Source: an uncultured Parvularculaceae bacterium
GTDB taxonomy: Bacteria > Pseudomonadota > Alphaproteobacteria > Caulobacterales > Parvularculaceae
Length of the DNA stretch: 55,440 nt
Direction: 5' to 3'
NCBI GenBank assembly: GCA_947259375.1
Contig: CAMYLZ010000018.1
Span: forward strand, 1 to 55,440
Part shown: positions 17,129-25,572 of the stretch, in pieces
How the letters are laid out: each line of letters starts with the position of its first letter
How positions within the stretch are numbered: position 1 is the first letter of the stretch
Program-made: the position numbers and the translations under genes
Notes under the pieces: generated by a model
The model's database searches: none
What the model was told of the DNA's origin: nothing
Seen by the model: only the letters and a program-made list of their open reading frames with translations

Positions 17129-18301
17129 TTAGCCGGTTTTCGAAAACAGCTCCCGGCCGATCAGCATACGGCGCACTTCCGACGTGCCGGCGCCGATTTC
17201 ATAGAGCTTGGCGTCGCGCAGCAACCGGCCTGTCGGATATTCGTTGATATAACCATTGCCGCCGAGTAGCTGGATCGCGTCGAGCGCCACTTGCGTTGCT
17301 TTTTCCGCCGCAAAGAGAATGCAGCCCGCCGCGTCCTGGCGCGTGGTCTCGCCCCGGTCGCAGGCTTTCGCCACCTGATAGACATAGGATTTCGCGGCGT
17401 TGGTCGTCACATACATGTCGGCGAGTTTGCCCTGGACGAGCTGGAACTCGCCGATGGACTTGCCAAACTGCTTCCTTTCATGGACGTACGGAATCACCAC
17501 GTCGAGGCAGGCCTGCATGATGCCGGTCGAGCCGGCGGCGAGCACCGTGCGCTCGTAATCGAGGCCGGACATCAACACCCGCACGCCGTCATTGACCGCG
17601 CCAAGCACGTTTTCTTCCGGCACTTCGCAATCTTCGAAAACAAGCTCGCAAGTATCCGAACCCCGCATGCCGAGCTTGTCGAGCTTTTGCGCGGTTGAAA
17701 ATCCTTTGAACCCCTTTTCGATCAGGAAGGCGGTGATGCCGCGCGAGCCGGCCTCCGGCTCGGTCTTGGCGTAAACCACCAGCGTGTCGGCGCCGGGGCC
17801 GTTGGTGATCCACATCTTGTTGCCGTTGAGGATATAGCGGTCGCCTTTTTTCACCGCTTTCGTCCGCATGCCGACGACATCGGAACCGGCGCCCGGCTCC
17901 GACATGGCGAGCGCGCCCAGATGCTCGCCGGAGACGAGTTTGGGCAAATATTTCGCCTTTTGCTCTTGCGAGCCGTTCAAATTGATCTGGTTGACGCAAA
18001 GGTTTGAATGAGCGCCATAGGAAAGCCCCACTGCGCCGGAGGCGCGCGAGATTTCTTCCATCACCACCGCATGCGCGAGATAGCCGAGCCCGGCGCCGCC
18101 ATATTCCTCGTCCGCAGTGACGCCGAGCAGCCCCAGCTCGCCCAGCTCCGGCCACAGCTCGCGCGGAAAGAGGTTTTTCTCGTCGATTTCCGCCGCGCGC
18201 GGCGCCAATCGTTCAGACGCCCAGCGGGCGACCATATCGCGCATTTCCTCGATCATCGGATCGAGATCGAATTTCATAAAAGCCTGTGAGTTTGAGCGCA
18301 T
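17129..18301 (-). CDS. ivd: Isovaleryl-CoA dehydrogenase
   Basis: A 390-residue acyl-CoA dehydrogenase. The start at 18301 has AGGGAGG 8 bp upstream. FAD/substrate motifs: [12 protein letters not shown] (131-142) and [11 protein letters not shown]. The subclass is read from the catalytic base. Glu250 in [12 protein letters not shown] occupies the helix-G position used by isovaleryl-CoA dehydrogenase, while the C-terminal position that holds Glu in short/medium-chain enzymes is Ala371 ([12 protein letters not shown]). It oxidises isovaleryl-CoA to 3-methylcrotonyl-CoA in leucine breakdown, passing electrons to ETF. The methylcrotonyl-CoA carboxylase genes that often follow are absent; the downstream neighbour is the convergent aminopeptidase. 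Confidence 0.93.
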   Translation of the reverse strand: MRSNSQAFMKFDLDPMIEEMRDMVARWASERLAPRAAEIDEKNLFPRELWPELGELGLLGVTADEEYGGAGLGYLAHAVVMEEISRASGAVGLSYGAHSNLCVNQINLNGSQEQKAKYLPKLVSGEHLGALAMSEPGAGSDVVGMRTKAVKKGDRYILNGNKMWITNGPGADTLVVYAKTEPEAGSRGITAFLIEKGFKGFSTAQKLDKLGMRGSDTCELVFEDCEVPEENVLGAVNDGVRVLMSGLDYERTVLAAGSTGIMQACLDVVIPYVHERKQFGKSIGEFQLVQGKLADMYVTTNAAKSYVYQVAKACDRGETTRQDAAGCILFAAEKATQVALDAIQLLGGNGYINEYPTGRLLRDAKLYEIGAGTSEVRRMLIGRELFSKTG

Positions 18302-18462
18302 GATCGCGCCTCCCTAGCAGTATCTGTCAGTTTTGCGCTTTGATACTCCCAGGCGGGCTCCGGAGCAAATATTCTGCGAAGCGTTTCCCTTTCACGACTG
18401 GGTGCGATGGCGCGCGCCCGCCTGCCGGTGCATCATTCTACCAACAACAGGAGACGGCGGAT

Positions 18463-19038
18463 ATGTTGAAATCACTGATTGCCGGCGCCGGTGCGCTTTT
18501 CTGTCTTTATGCACAGGCCTTTGCGGCGGATCGATATGTCATCGATCCGGTGCACACCCATGTGCTTTTCAAGACCGAGCGTTTCGGCCTTTCCAATACG
18601 ATCGGCAGTTTTTCGCAAATCACCGGCGAGTTGATGCTGGATGAGGCAAATCCGGAGAACTCTTCGGTGACCGCGACCATCGATGTCGCCAGCCTGCGGT
18701 CCGACGACGCCACCCGCGAGGGGCATTTAAAAGGCGAGAACTGGCTCGATGCGGCGGCGTATGCGGAAATCACCTTTGTCTCGACAGGCGTAGAACAAAT
18801 CGATGCTGGGTCGGCGCGGGTCACCGGCGATTTGACCGTGCGCGGACAGACCAAGCCGGTGACGCTCGACGTGACCCTTAATAATATTGGAACCGACCCA
18901 GTGTCGAAACGCAAAGCCGTCGGCTTTTCAGCGACCGCCCGCATCAACCGCCATGATTTCGGCGTTTCCATCGCTGAAAAGCTGATCGGCGCCGATGTCG
19001 AGATAATCATTGAAACGCTGGCGATCGCGCCGGAATAA
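18463..19038 (+). CDS. YceI family periplasmic lipid-binding protein
   Basis: A 191-residue protein. ATG at 18463 with AGGAG (18449-18453) upstream gives a proper signal peptide (MLKSLIAGAGALFCLYAQAFAA). The mature part is a YceI lipocalin-like barrel: DRYVIDPVHTHVLFKTERFG at the start, then HLKGENWLDAAAYAEITFVS, LTVRGQTKPVTLDVTLN, and the family end RINRHDFGVSIAEKLIGADV. Family members bind isoprenoid chains such as ubiquinone precursors. The ligand here is unknown. It is monocistronic as far as can be seen; the channel gene downstream is convergent 29 bp away. Confidence 0.93.
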   Translation: MLKSLIAGAGALFCLYAQAFAADRYVIDPVHTHVLFKTERFGLSNTIGSFSQITGELMLDEANPENSSVTATIDVASLRSDDATREGHLKGENWLDAAAYAEITFVSTGVEQIDAGSARVTGDLTVRGQTKPVTLDVTLNNIGTDPVSKRKAVGFSATARINRHDFGVSIAEKLIGADVEIIIETLAIAPE

Positions 19039-19067
19039 TTCCCTGCCAAAATTTCAGCGTTTCAGTC

Positions 19068-19856
19068 TCAGCGTTCAAGGCGCTCGGACAATTTCTCAAT
19101 CTCCCGCCGCAAGGCGCCGATTTCGAGCCGGATCGCCTTTTGCCCGTCAATCACTTCATCGACCACCGGTTCGGAATCCTCTTCGACCACCCGCACGACG
19201 ATGGCGACGAAGAGATTGAGCATGGTGAAGGTCGCGATCAGCACGAAGGTGAGAAAAAACACCCATGAACGGGCATGGGTCTGGTTGACCTTGCCGGCGA
19301 TATCCGGCCAGCCTTCGAGCGTCATCACCTGAAACAGCGTGTACATGGCCTGCAGCACATTGCCGAAAAGCGCGGGGTGATCATCGCCGTAAAGATTTGC
19401 GCCGATCACCGCGAAGACATAGACGATGAGCGTCAGCACCACGCCGACCGACGCGATGCCGGGGATCGAATCGAGCAACGCCGAGACCACTACCCGCATG
19501 CGGGGGATCACGGTGATGACCCGCAACACCCGTAAAACCCGAAAGGCCCGGAGCGCCGCCAGCCCTGACGTCGCCGCCCCGACCGAGACCGCGACGATCA
19601 GGAAGTCGAAAATATTCCACCCATTACGAAAATAAGCGCCCCGCCAAGCGATGATGCGCACGCCGATTTCCGCCACAAACGCATAAACGATGATGCGGTC
19701 GACAATCGGCAGGAAGGCCCCCGCGGCCATATTCGCGCCGTCAAAGGTCTCCGCCCCGAGGACGATGGCGTTGACGATAATCAGCGCCAGCACCACGCCC
19801 TGAAAGACGCGGGTTTCTACAAAACGCTGCAATGGCGTCAGATCGGCGGCGGTCAT
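19068..19856 (-). CDS. Voltage-gated cation channel (BacNav/BacCav, one-domain)
   Basis: 262 residues from the ATG at 19856, which has GAAAGGG 7 bp upstream; the longer frame to 19979 adds an unlikely Arg-rich leader. Six-helix ion-channel domain: S1 18-38, S4 with Arg at 103, 106, 109 and 112 (LRAFRVLRVLRV), S5 about 133-155, pore helix 170-178, filter T-L-E-G-W-P-D at 179-185, S6 about 199-224. The C-terminal 230-262 is a coiled coil (LRREIEKLSERLER) that would tetramerise four copies. Gly182 and Asp185 differ from the sodium-channel filter TLESWSM and resemble calcium-selective variants. Ion selectivity is inference. Confidence 0.92.
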   Translation of the reverse strand: MTAADLTPLQRFVETRVFQGVVLALIIVNAIVLGAETFDGANMAAGAFLPIVDRIIVYAFVAEIGVRIIAWRGAYFRNGWNIFDFLIVAVSVGAATSGLAALRAFRVLRVLRVITVIPRMRVVVSALLDSIPGIASVGVVLTLIVYVFAVIGANLYGDDHPALFGNVLQAMYTLFQVMTLEGWPDIAGKVNQTHARSWVFFLTFVLIATFTMLNLFVAIVVRVVEEDSEPVVDEVIDGQKAIRLEIGALRREIEKLSERLER

Positions 19857-20064
19857 ATTTCTACCCTTTCGGCGGCGTCCCTCTGTGGAAAACCCAAAAC
19901 GCACCCCGTAACGCCACGAGCGATAAGCGGATTCCGCCAAAGCACGAACCCGCAAACCGCCCGCCGCGGCGCGCTCCACGCCAATATTGCCAAAAGGAAA
20001 CCGGCGCCTGCCTTGAGAATGGGCCGCAATTTATTGGCGCGCCTGGCAAATTCCGCTATGCGGT

Positions 20065-22593
20065 ATGGCGCAGTCCCAAAATGACCGTTACCTTCATCGA
20101 CAGGTCGGCGCGATCGACAATGCGAGCAATCTTTTGACCGAAAACGCCAGCAATATTTCCAGCAGCAATACGGATGCGGCCCGGGCTGGCGACGATGACG
20201 CCGCGCGGATGCGCCTTAAAGGCATTATCGCCGCGCCGCGCCGCGACGCCGCCAACCCGGACGGGCTGATTTTCATACGCTCTGACGAGGCGCGCTGGAA
20301 CGCCCGCAGCCGGCAGATCTGGCAGGTCTCGCGGCTGGCCGCCGTGTTCGTGCTGGTCACCATCTTGTTCGGCGTACCGCTCGGCAATTGGCTCGCCCAT
20401 CTCCAGCTTGAGCGTACGACCGGCGTCGATGCGCCATGGAATCCGTTTGCCGTCTTCAATATGTGGGCGCTGCTGCTGGCGGCGATCCTGCCGGTGATGA
20501 CGCTGTTTCTCGGCTATGCGCTGTCGCGGCTGATGATGATGATCAATGCCGCTGAATCGATCGCCGCCGCCGCCCAGCAATATGTGACCCCCGATACCGC
20601 CGCCGCGCAGAATGTAACCACGGTCGGCGGCGTCGTGCAGACCCATGTCGCCGCCCTTAATGACGGGCTCGACAATGCGCTCGCCCGCCTCGCCTCGGTC
20701 GAAGCGATGATCCGCCAGCATGTGGCGGCGATCGAAATCGCCGGCGACGCCATCGACCAGAAAGCGGCAAGCGCGGTCGGCCGCGTCGCCGATGAGCGCG
20801 CGCGCCTAATGGACCTTACCGAAACGCTGAACGCCCATGCCGACAGCTTCGCCGCCGCCATTGCTGAAAAAGCGAATGCCGCCGTCGCCAGCCTGCAATC
20901 AGCGGACACGGTGTCGCTCGAGGCCGAAAAAGACTTTGAAGACCGGCTGACGCGGCTCGAATCCGCCGCGGGACGGGCTTTCGCCAGTTTCGAATCACTG
21001 CGCGACGCCTTGCGCGACGTTGACGAGACCATGCGCGCATCGGCGCAGTCGATTGACGCGTCTGCGGAAGAAACCCGGCAAGCCTCCGCCCGCGCCAATG
21101 CCGCAGCGGGCGAAGCGGCGCAGACCGCAGCCGAGAACGCGGCGCAAATCGGCGCCGCCGCAAACCGTGCAGTCGAAGAAGCCAAATCCGCTACCGACGC
21201 CGCCATTGAGAGCGCGCGCGAACAGGCCGAACGCAGCTCGCACGCGGCAATCGACGCGGCGAGCGCACAATCCGCGAAAATCCAGAACGCCGCCGCAAAG
21301 GCGCTTGAGGAAATCTCGCGCACCGCCTCCGGCGCCGTCGCGGCGGCCGCTGAAGGCGCAGGCGAAGCGACAAAGGCCGCAACAGAGGTTTCCGAAGCCG
21401 CGCGCAAGGCTGGCGAGGCTGCGAACAAGGCATCGAGCGATGTTGTCGCCGCGAGCGAGCGAGCCCGCAAAAGTTCTGATGACGCCATGAAATTCACCGC
21501 GCAGGAAGCCAGCCGGATGGAAGAGCGCAATCAGGCGCTCGCCGATGCCCGCGCCGCGCTGGAACAGGAAAACACCCGGCTCGAATCGCTGATCGACGAA
21601 CAGCGAAAACGCGCAGACCGTCTTGCCGAGGCCATCGCCTCACAGACAGAGCGTTTGTCGCGCCTTGCCGAAGCGCAATTGCGCGAACAGGAAGCCGCCG
21701 CGCGGCTCGCTATTGCGCAAAATGAAATGCAAGAACACGCCGACCGTCAGGCGGCGGAACAAAAAACGCAATCGGAAACGACTGATGAAGCGGACGCCAG
21801 GCGCGCCGCCGCCGCGCAATCAACGCTCGATCTGCAGCCGGCGACGAAACCGGAAGCGGCGGCCGCTGCACAATCTGCCGCGACGCCGGCCGCCAAACCT
21901 GCGGCAAACCCGACGCCCGCCGCCCGCCAGACCAACGGCGCCGGCGCCGCGCGGCTTGACGAGCTTGCCCGCGACATCGCCGAGCGTCGCCCCGCAAAAG
22001 GCGGGCGCCGGCAGCCTCCGCCCCTGACGCTGGGTGAAAGCCCCGCCGGAAACGAGGCGGCGAGCGAGGGTGCGCGCAATCGCAAGGATGTTCCCTGGCG
22101 CGAGATCCTTGACGCCGCCGACGATGGCGCGCCGCTTGATCTTGGCGCGGCGGCGGCGGAAAAAAATGGCGCAGCGAGCGAAATGAGCACGGATGACGCG
22201 CAGGCCGCCGCGAAAGCAAAAGAACAGGCGGAGGCTGAAAACGCCATCCGCATCATCGCCAGGCTTCAGGACTTCACCCATGAGCTGGAGACCCGGCTTT
22301 ACGGCGACCCGCCGCCGGCGCTGCAGGAGCGGTTCGACCGGGGCGACCGCAATGTCTTCGCCAATCGCCTGCTGCGCCTTAACGAAGCCGACGTCAAACG
22401 CCGTATACGCACCGAATCCGGCCGCGACCGGAAATTCGAAGCGGGCGTTCATGAATTTCTGCAAGGCTTCGAAAAGCTGCTGGAAGATGCAACAACCTCT
22501 GAAACCGCCGACGAGGAACTGGAAGAATATCTCAGCTCGCCCCTCGGCCGGGTCTATTTGATGATCGGCGCGACGGTCGGCTATTTCGCCTAA
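20065..22593 (+). CDS. TipN-like polarity protein: two membrane helices plus long coiled coil
   Basis: An 842-residue protein. The N-terminal ~85 residues are polar; two membrane helices follow at about 90-110 and 132-156. Residues about 200-620 are Ala/Glu/Lys-rich, heptad-like coiled coil. About 590-740 is low-complexity Ala/Pro linker. A compact conserved-looking C-terminal domain (about 740-840) contains ETRLYGDPPPALQERFDRGD and NVFANRLLRLNEADVKRRIR. Size and layout match Caulobacter TipN, a pole-marking protein of about 890 residues with two N-terminal helices and a large coiled coil. The identification is architectural, not from aligned residues. The Ala-rich coil also gives spurious long frames on other strands. 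It is followed 16 bp later by the DUF1801 gene. Confidence 0.7.
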   Translation: MAQSQNDRYLHRQVGAIDNASNLLTENASNISSSNTDAARAGDDDAARMRLKGIIAAPRRDAANPDGLIFIRSDEARWNARSRQIWQVSRLAAVFVLVTILFGVPLGNWLAHLQLERTTGVDAPWNPFAVFNMWALLLAAILPVMTLFLGYALSRLMMMINAAESIAAAAQQYVTPDTAAAQNVTTVGGVVQTHVAALNDGLDNALARLASVEAMIRQHVAAIEIAGDAIDQKAASAVGRVADERARLMDLTETLNAHADSFAAAIAEKANAAVASLQSADTVSLEAEKDFEDRLTRLESAAGRAFASFESLRDALRDVDETMRASAQSIDASAEETRQASARANAAAGEAAQTAAENAAQIGAAANRAVEEAKSATDAAIESAREQAERSSHAAIDAASAQSAKIQNAAAKALEEISRTASGAVAAAAEGAGEATKAATEVSEAARKAGEAANKASSDVVAASERARKSSDDAMKFTAQEASRMEERNQALADARAALEQENTRLESLIDEQRKRADRLAEAIASQTERLSRLAEAQLREQEAAARLAIAQNEMQEHADRQAAEQKTQSETTDEADARRAAAAQSTLDLQPATKPEAAAAAQSAATPAAKPAANPTPAARQTNGAGAARLDELARDIAERRPAKGGRRQPPPLTLGESPAGNEAASEGARNRKDVPWREILDAADDGAPLDLGAAAAEKNGAASEMSTDDAQAAAKAKEQAEAENAIRIIARLQDFTHELETRLYGDPPPALQERFDRGDRNVFANRLLRLNEADVKRRIRTESGRDRKFEAGVHEFLQGFEKLLEDATTSETADEELEEYLSSPLGRVYLMIGATVGYFA

Positions 22594-22609
22594 GCGGAGC
22601 AACAGCGCC

Positions 22610-23197
22610 ATGGCGGCGAAAACCCCTGACGATTATTACGAAGGTCTCGAACGCTGGGCCGACGAGCTGCGTGCCTTGCGCGCAATCATTACGTCCACGG
22701 AGCTTACCGAGGAAATCAAATGGGGCGGGCCGTGTTACACGGTTGACGGCAAGCATGTGGTTGGCGTTGGCGGTTTCAAATCCTATTTCGGCCTGTGGTT
22801 CCACCAGGGCGCCCTGTTGAAGGACGAAAAGCGCGTCCTCATCAACGCACAGCAGGGCAAGACGCGCGCCTTGCGGCAATGGCGCATGCACGCGCCCGCC
22901 GACATCAAACCGCAGATCATCAAGCGCTATCTGAAAGAAGCGATTGCGCTCGCCCGCGAGGGCAAGGAAATCAAACCGGCGCGCGGCAAGGCGATAATCA
23001 TCCCGCCGGAGCTCAAAGACGCGCTTTCAACAAACAAGCGCGCTGCGGCGGCGTTTAAGAAACTGCGCCCTGGTCTGAAACGCGAATATGCGGACTATGT
23101 GGCGGAAGCAAAACGCGTCGACACCGAGGCCCGGCGCATCGACAAGATCCTGCCGATGATCGCGCAAGGCGCCGGTCTCAAAGACAAATATCGATAG
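22610..23197 (+). CDS. DUF1801 / YdeI-type protein
   Basis: A 195-residue cytoplasmic protein; ATG 22610 has GGAGC 9 bp upstream. The N-terminal DUF1801 domain (about 10-115) contains EEIKWGGPCYTVDGKHVVGV and SYFGLWFHQGALL. The C-terminal ~60 residues have the YdeI/OmpD-associated pattern (IPPELKDALSTNKRAAAAFK, DYVAEAKRVDTEARRIDKIL). The fold is iron-chaperone/frataxin-like in some members; biochemical role unknown. It is 16 bp downstream of the TipN-like gene and may be cotranscribed with it, without a clear functional link. Confidence 0.88.
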   Translation: MAAKTPDDYYEGLERWADELRALRAIITSTELTEEIKWGGPCYTVDGKHVVGVGGFKSYFGLWFHQGALLKDEKRVLINAQQGKTRALRQWRMHAPADIKPQIIKRYLKEAIALAREGKEIKPARGKAIIIPPELKDALSTNKRAAAAFKKLRPGLKREYADYVAEAKRVDTEARRIDKILPMIAQGAGLKDKYR

Positions 23198-23221
23198 AGT
23201 TTTAACGCCTTGGCGGACGTA

Positions 23222-23848
23222 TCACGCGCCGGCGCGCAGCGCGGCGCCTTCCTCATAGGACCAGGCGACCAGCCCGGCGAGCACATCGTTGAACGCGCGC
23301 TCAAACGCTGCATAAACCGCATCCGGCCCCAATGAATTCGCAGCGATGCGCGCTTCGAATTTCTCCGCCGCATAGACAGTTCCCTTGCCGTCGGTGAGGC
23401 GCGCATAGACCACGACCAGCGCCGCGCGATCGCGCGCGCGCGCATCAATTTCCATCCGGCGAATATCCGTTTGCAGAACAATATCGGCGACGGGAATGGC
23501 GTTGCGGTCGCCAACGGCGAGGATCCGGCCGGAATCCTCGAATGTCTGCGTCAGCGCTGTCTGGAACAGGCGCGGCGCCCGGTCAGCCCATTCGGCGCCG
23601 CCGAAATATTCGACCTTGCCCGGCCCCGGCGAAACGGCGATGCGCATGGTGTCGTAAACCCGCGTTGCGCGCGGATCCTCGATCACCAGCGACCAGCCGA
23701 GCGCCGGCCCGCCCAACGCATCGGCCGGCGCCGCGACGATATTGAAACGCGGCTTTGGCGGCGCGGCTTCCGGCAACACCGAAACGCAGGCCGGCGCCGC
23801 AAGCGCGGCGAGCATGGCGAAAATTCGTGCAAGGCGTTTCATCATCAT
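23222..23848 (-). CDS. ABC-type transport auxiliary lipoprotein (PqiC/YmbA-like)
   Basis: About 208 residues. Starts at GTG 23851 and ATG 23848, 23845 or 23842 are all in frame; AGGGGA at 23855-23860 best suits 23848 or 23845. The signal peptide ends in the lipobox APAC, so the mature protein is a lipoprotein. Motifs IVEDPRATRVYDTMRIA and VEYFGGAEWADRAPRLFQTALTQTF are typical of the ABC transporter auxiliary family that accompanies MCE systems (PqiC/YmbA). It is the last gene of mlaE-mlaF-mlaD-pqiC-like and its ATG overlaps the mlaD stop (TGATG), indicating coupled translation. It likely links the MCE complex to the outer membrane (inference). Confidence 0.88.
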   Translation of the reverse strand: MMMKRLARIFAMLAALAAPACVSVLPEAAPPKPRFNIVAAPADALGGPALGWSLVIEDPRATRVYDTMRIAVSPGPGKVEYFGGAEWADRAPRLFQTALTQTFEDSGRILAVGDRNAIPVADIVLQTDIRRMEIDARARDRAALVVVYARLTDGKGTVYAAEKFEARIAANSLGPDAVYAAFERAFNDVLAGLVAWSYEEGAALRAGA

Positions 23849-24768
23849 CACTCTTCCCCTGCATATTCAGGCGCGCGTTCGCCGAAGAAATAAGCGTTCG
23901 GATCGCGGTCAATCTCGCGCATCATGGCGTCAAGCGTCCGGATAAGGCGGCGCGCCTCGCTCAAGGCCGGCGCCACCTGCCCCAGCCCTTGATCGGCGAA
24001 AACGCGCACGGACGCGCGGTTTTCCGAGGCCATGGCGTGCAATTCCGCCACCAGCGCGCGCGATTCCGTCAACAGCGCATCGATTTCGTCGGCGGTCGCC
24101 GGCGCGTCATTCTCCATGAACTCCTGCAAGCTGGTCGCCGCCGCATCAAGCTTGCCGGTGACTTTCGCGAGGTCCGTGGTGATCTGGTTGACATTTTGCA
24201 GCGTTGCGGAAATCTCCGCGTCATTTTCTGCGAAAGCGGCGGTCAGCGTTTCCACGTTGGAAATGATGCCGGATATGCCATTGATATTTTCATCCGACAA
24301 CAGACGGTTTGCCTGCGCGAGAACATCGCCGGAGCCTTCGAGAAACGCGGCGAAACCGGATGTGTCCGCCTGAATGTCCGGCGCGCTTTCCTCGCTGACA
24401 TCCTTGAGCAACGGCGCATCCGCCGAACCGCCGACAAACTGGATAATGGCGAGCCCGGTAAAACCGACAAGTTCAAGCTCCGCCTTGGTGTCGACTTTAA
24501 CCGGCGTATCCTTGTCGACCCGCACGCGGGCAACGACGATGGACGGGTCTTGCGGATCGATGGAGAGCGTTTCGACCTCGCCCTTCTGAATGCCATTGAA
24601 ACGCACCGCGGCGCCAACGGAAAGGCCGGAGACCCGCTCGGTGAAAATCACGTCATATTCATCGAATTCGCGCTGCGACTGGCCGAGCCACAAGATGAAC
24701 AGGAACGCGCCCGCCACCATGCTGAGCACGATGGCGCCGATGACGGCGAATTTTGCGTGCGTTTCCAT
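23848..24768 (-). CDS. mlaD: MCE-domain substrate-binding protein (MlaD family, long form)
   Basis: A 306-residue protein: N-terminal membrane helix (VIGAIVLSMVAGAFLFILW), MCE domain about 38-120 (VSGLSVGAAVRFNGIQKGEV, LELVGFTGLAIIQFVGG), then a long alpha-helical region (about 130-290) rich in Leu/Ala heptads that in this family builds a needle or coiled coil extending from the MCE ring. It differs from the 164-residue MlaD at 4001-4495, which lacks the helical tail. Third gene of the operon; its TGA overlaps the next ATG, and 19 bp separate it from mlaF. It probably shuttles phospholipid between membranes with MlaE/MlaF. Confidence 0.93.
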   Translation of the reverse strand: METHAKFAVIGAIVLSMVAGAFLFILWLGQSQREFDEYDVIFTERVSGLSVGAAVRFNGIQKGEVETLSIDPQDPSIVVARVRVDKDTPVKVDTKAELELVGFTGLAIIQFVGGSADAPLLKDVSEESAPDIQADTSGFAAFLEGSGDVLAQANRLLSDENINGISGIISNVETLTAAFAENDAEISATLQNVNQITTDLAKVTGKLDAAATSLQEFMENDAPATADEIDALLTESRALVAELHAMASENRASVRVFADQGLGQVAPALSEARRLIRTLDAMMREIDRDPNAYFFGERAPEYAGEE

Positions 24769-24787
24769 CGACTACTACCCGCGCCCT

Positions 24788-25570
24788 TCAGCCCGCCTCA
24801 GCGGCGAGCGCGGCCCTGCCGCGGGGCCCTGAAAAATACTCCTGTATCCACGGATGGTCCGTCCGCCGGATTTCGTCGAGCGGACCGCAGGCGATGACGC
24901 GCTTTTCAGCCAACACCGCCACCCGGTCACAGGTCGCATGCAGCGTATCAAGATCATGGGTTACCATAAACACGGTTAACCCTAAGGATTCCTTGAGATT
25001 GACGATCAGTTCATCGAATTTGGCGGCCCCGATCGGGTCGAGGCCGGCCGTCGGTTCGTCAAGAAAGACGATTTCCGGGTCGAGCGCCAGCGCCCGGGCG
25101 AGACCGGCGCGCTTGCGCATGCCGCCGGAAAGCTCGGAAGGGTATTTCGCGCCGGCTTCCTCCGGCAGGCCGGACATGGAGATTTTCAGGGCCGCAATAT
25201 CCTTGATTAGTTCGTCCGGCAGCCGCAAATGCTCGCGGATCGGCGCCATGACATTTTGCGCCACCGTCATCGACGAAAACAGCGCCCCACCTTGAAAGAG
25301 AACGCCCCAGCGCTGTTCGATCGCTTCGCGCGCGGCGTCATCCGCACCATAATAATCGACGCCGAAAACTTTCACCGTTCCCCTGGACGGCGGTTTGAGA
25401 CCGATAATCGCGCGCATCAATACCGACTTGCCGGTGCCCGAACCGCCGACCACGCCAAGAATTTCACCCTCGCGCACTTTGAGGTCGAGATTTTCATGCA
25501 CGACAAAATCGCCGAAGCGGGTTGTCAGTCCCTCGACATCGATGATGCAGCTCTCCGTCCCGCCAGCCAT
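24788..25570 (-). CDS. mlaF: MlaF-type ABC transporter ATP-binding protein
   Basis: 260 residues from ATG 25570; a TTG two codons earlier is less likely. Complete ABC ATPase: Walker A GGSGTGKS (about 42-49), Q-loop LFQGGALFSSMTV, signature LSGGMRKRAGLARALAL, Walker B EIVFLDEPTAGLDP and switch His in VTHDLDTL. The LSGGM variant and HPWIQEYFSGPRGRAA end are typical of the Mla/Ttg2 phospholipid transporter ATPase. The start is 2 bp after the mlaE stop. It powers lipid movement by the MlaE permease. Confidence 0.95.
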   Translation of the reverse strand: MAGGTESCIIDVEGLTTRFGDFVVHENLDLKVREGEILGVVGGSGTGKSVLMRAIIGLKPPSRGTVKVFGVDYYGADDAAREAIEQRWGVLFQGGALFSSMTVAQNVMAPIREHLRLPDELIKDIAALKISMSGLPEEAGAKYPSELSGGMRKRAGLARALALDPEIVFLDEPTAGLDPIGAAKFDELIVNLKESLGLTVFMVTHDLDTLHATCDRVAVLAEKRVIACGPLDEIRRTDHPWIQEYFSGPRGRAALAAEAG

Positions 25571-25572
25571 AA

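Noticed and set aside
23755-24897. 380-codon plus-strand frame opposite the MCE gene
   Set aside because: Antisense shadow of mlaD; no signal, motif or Shine-Dalgarno.
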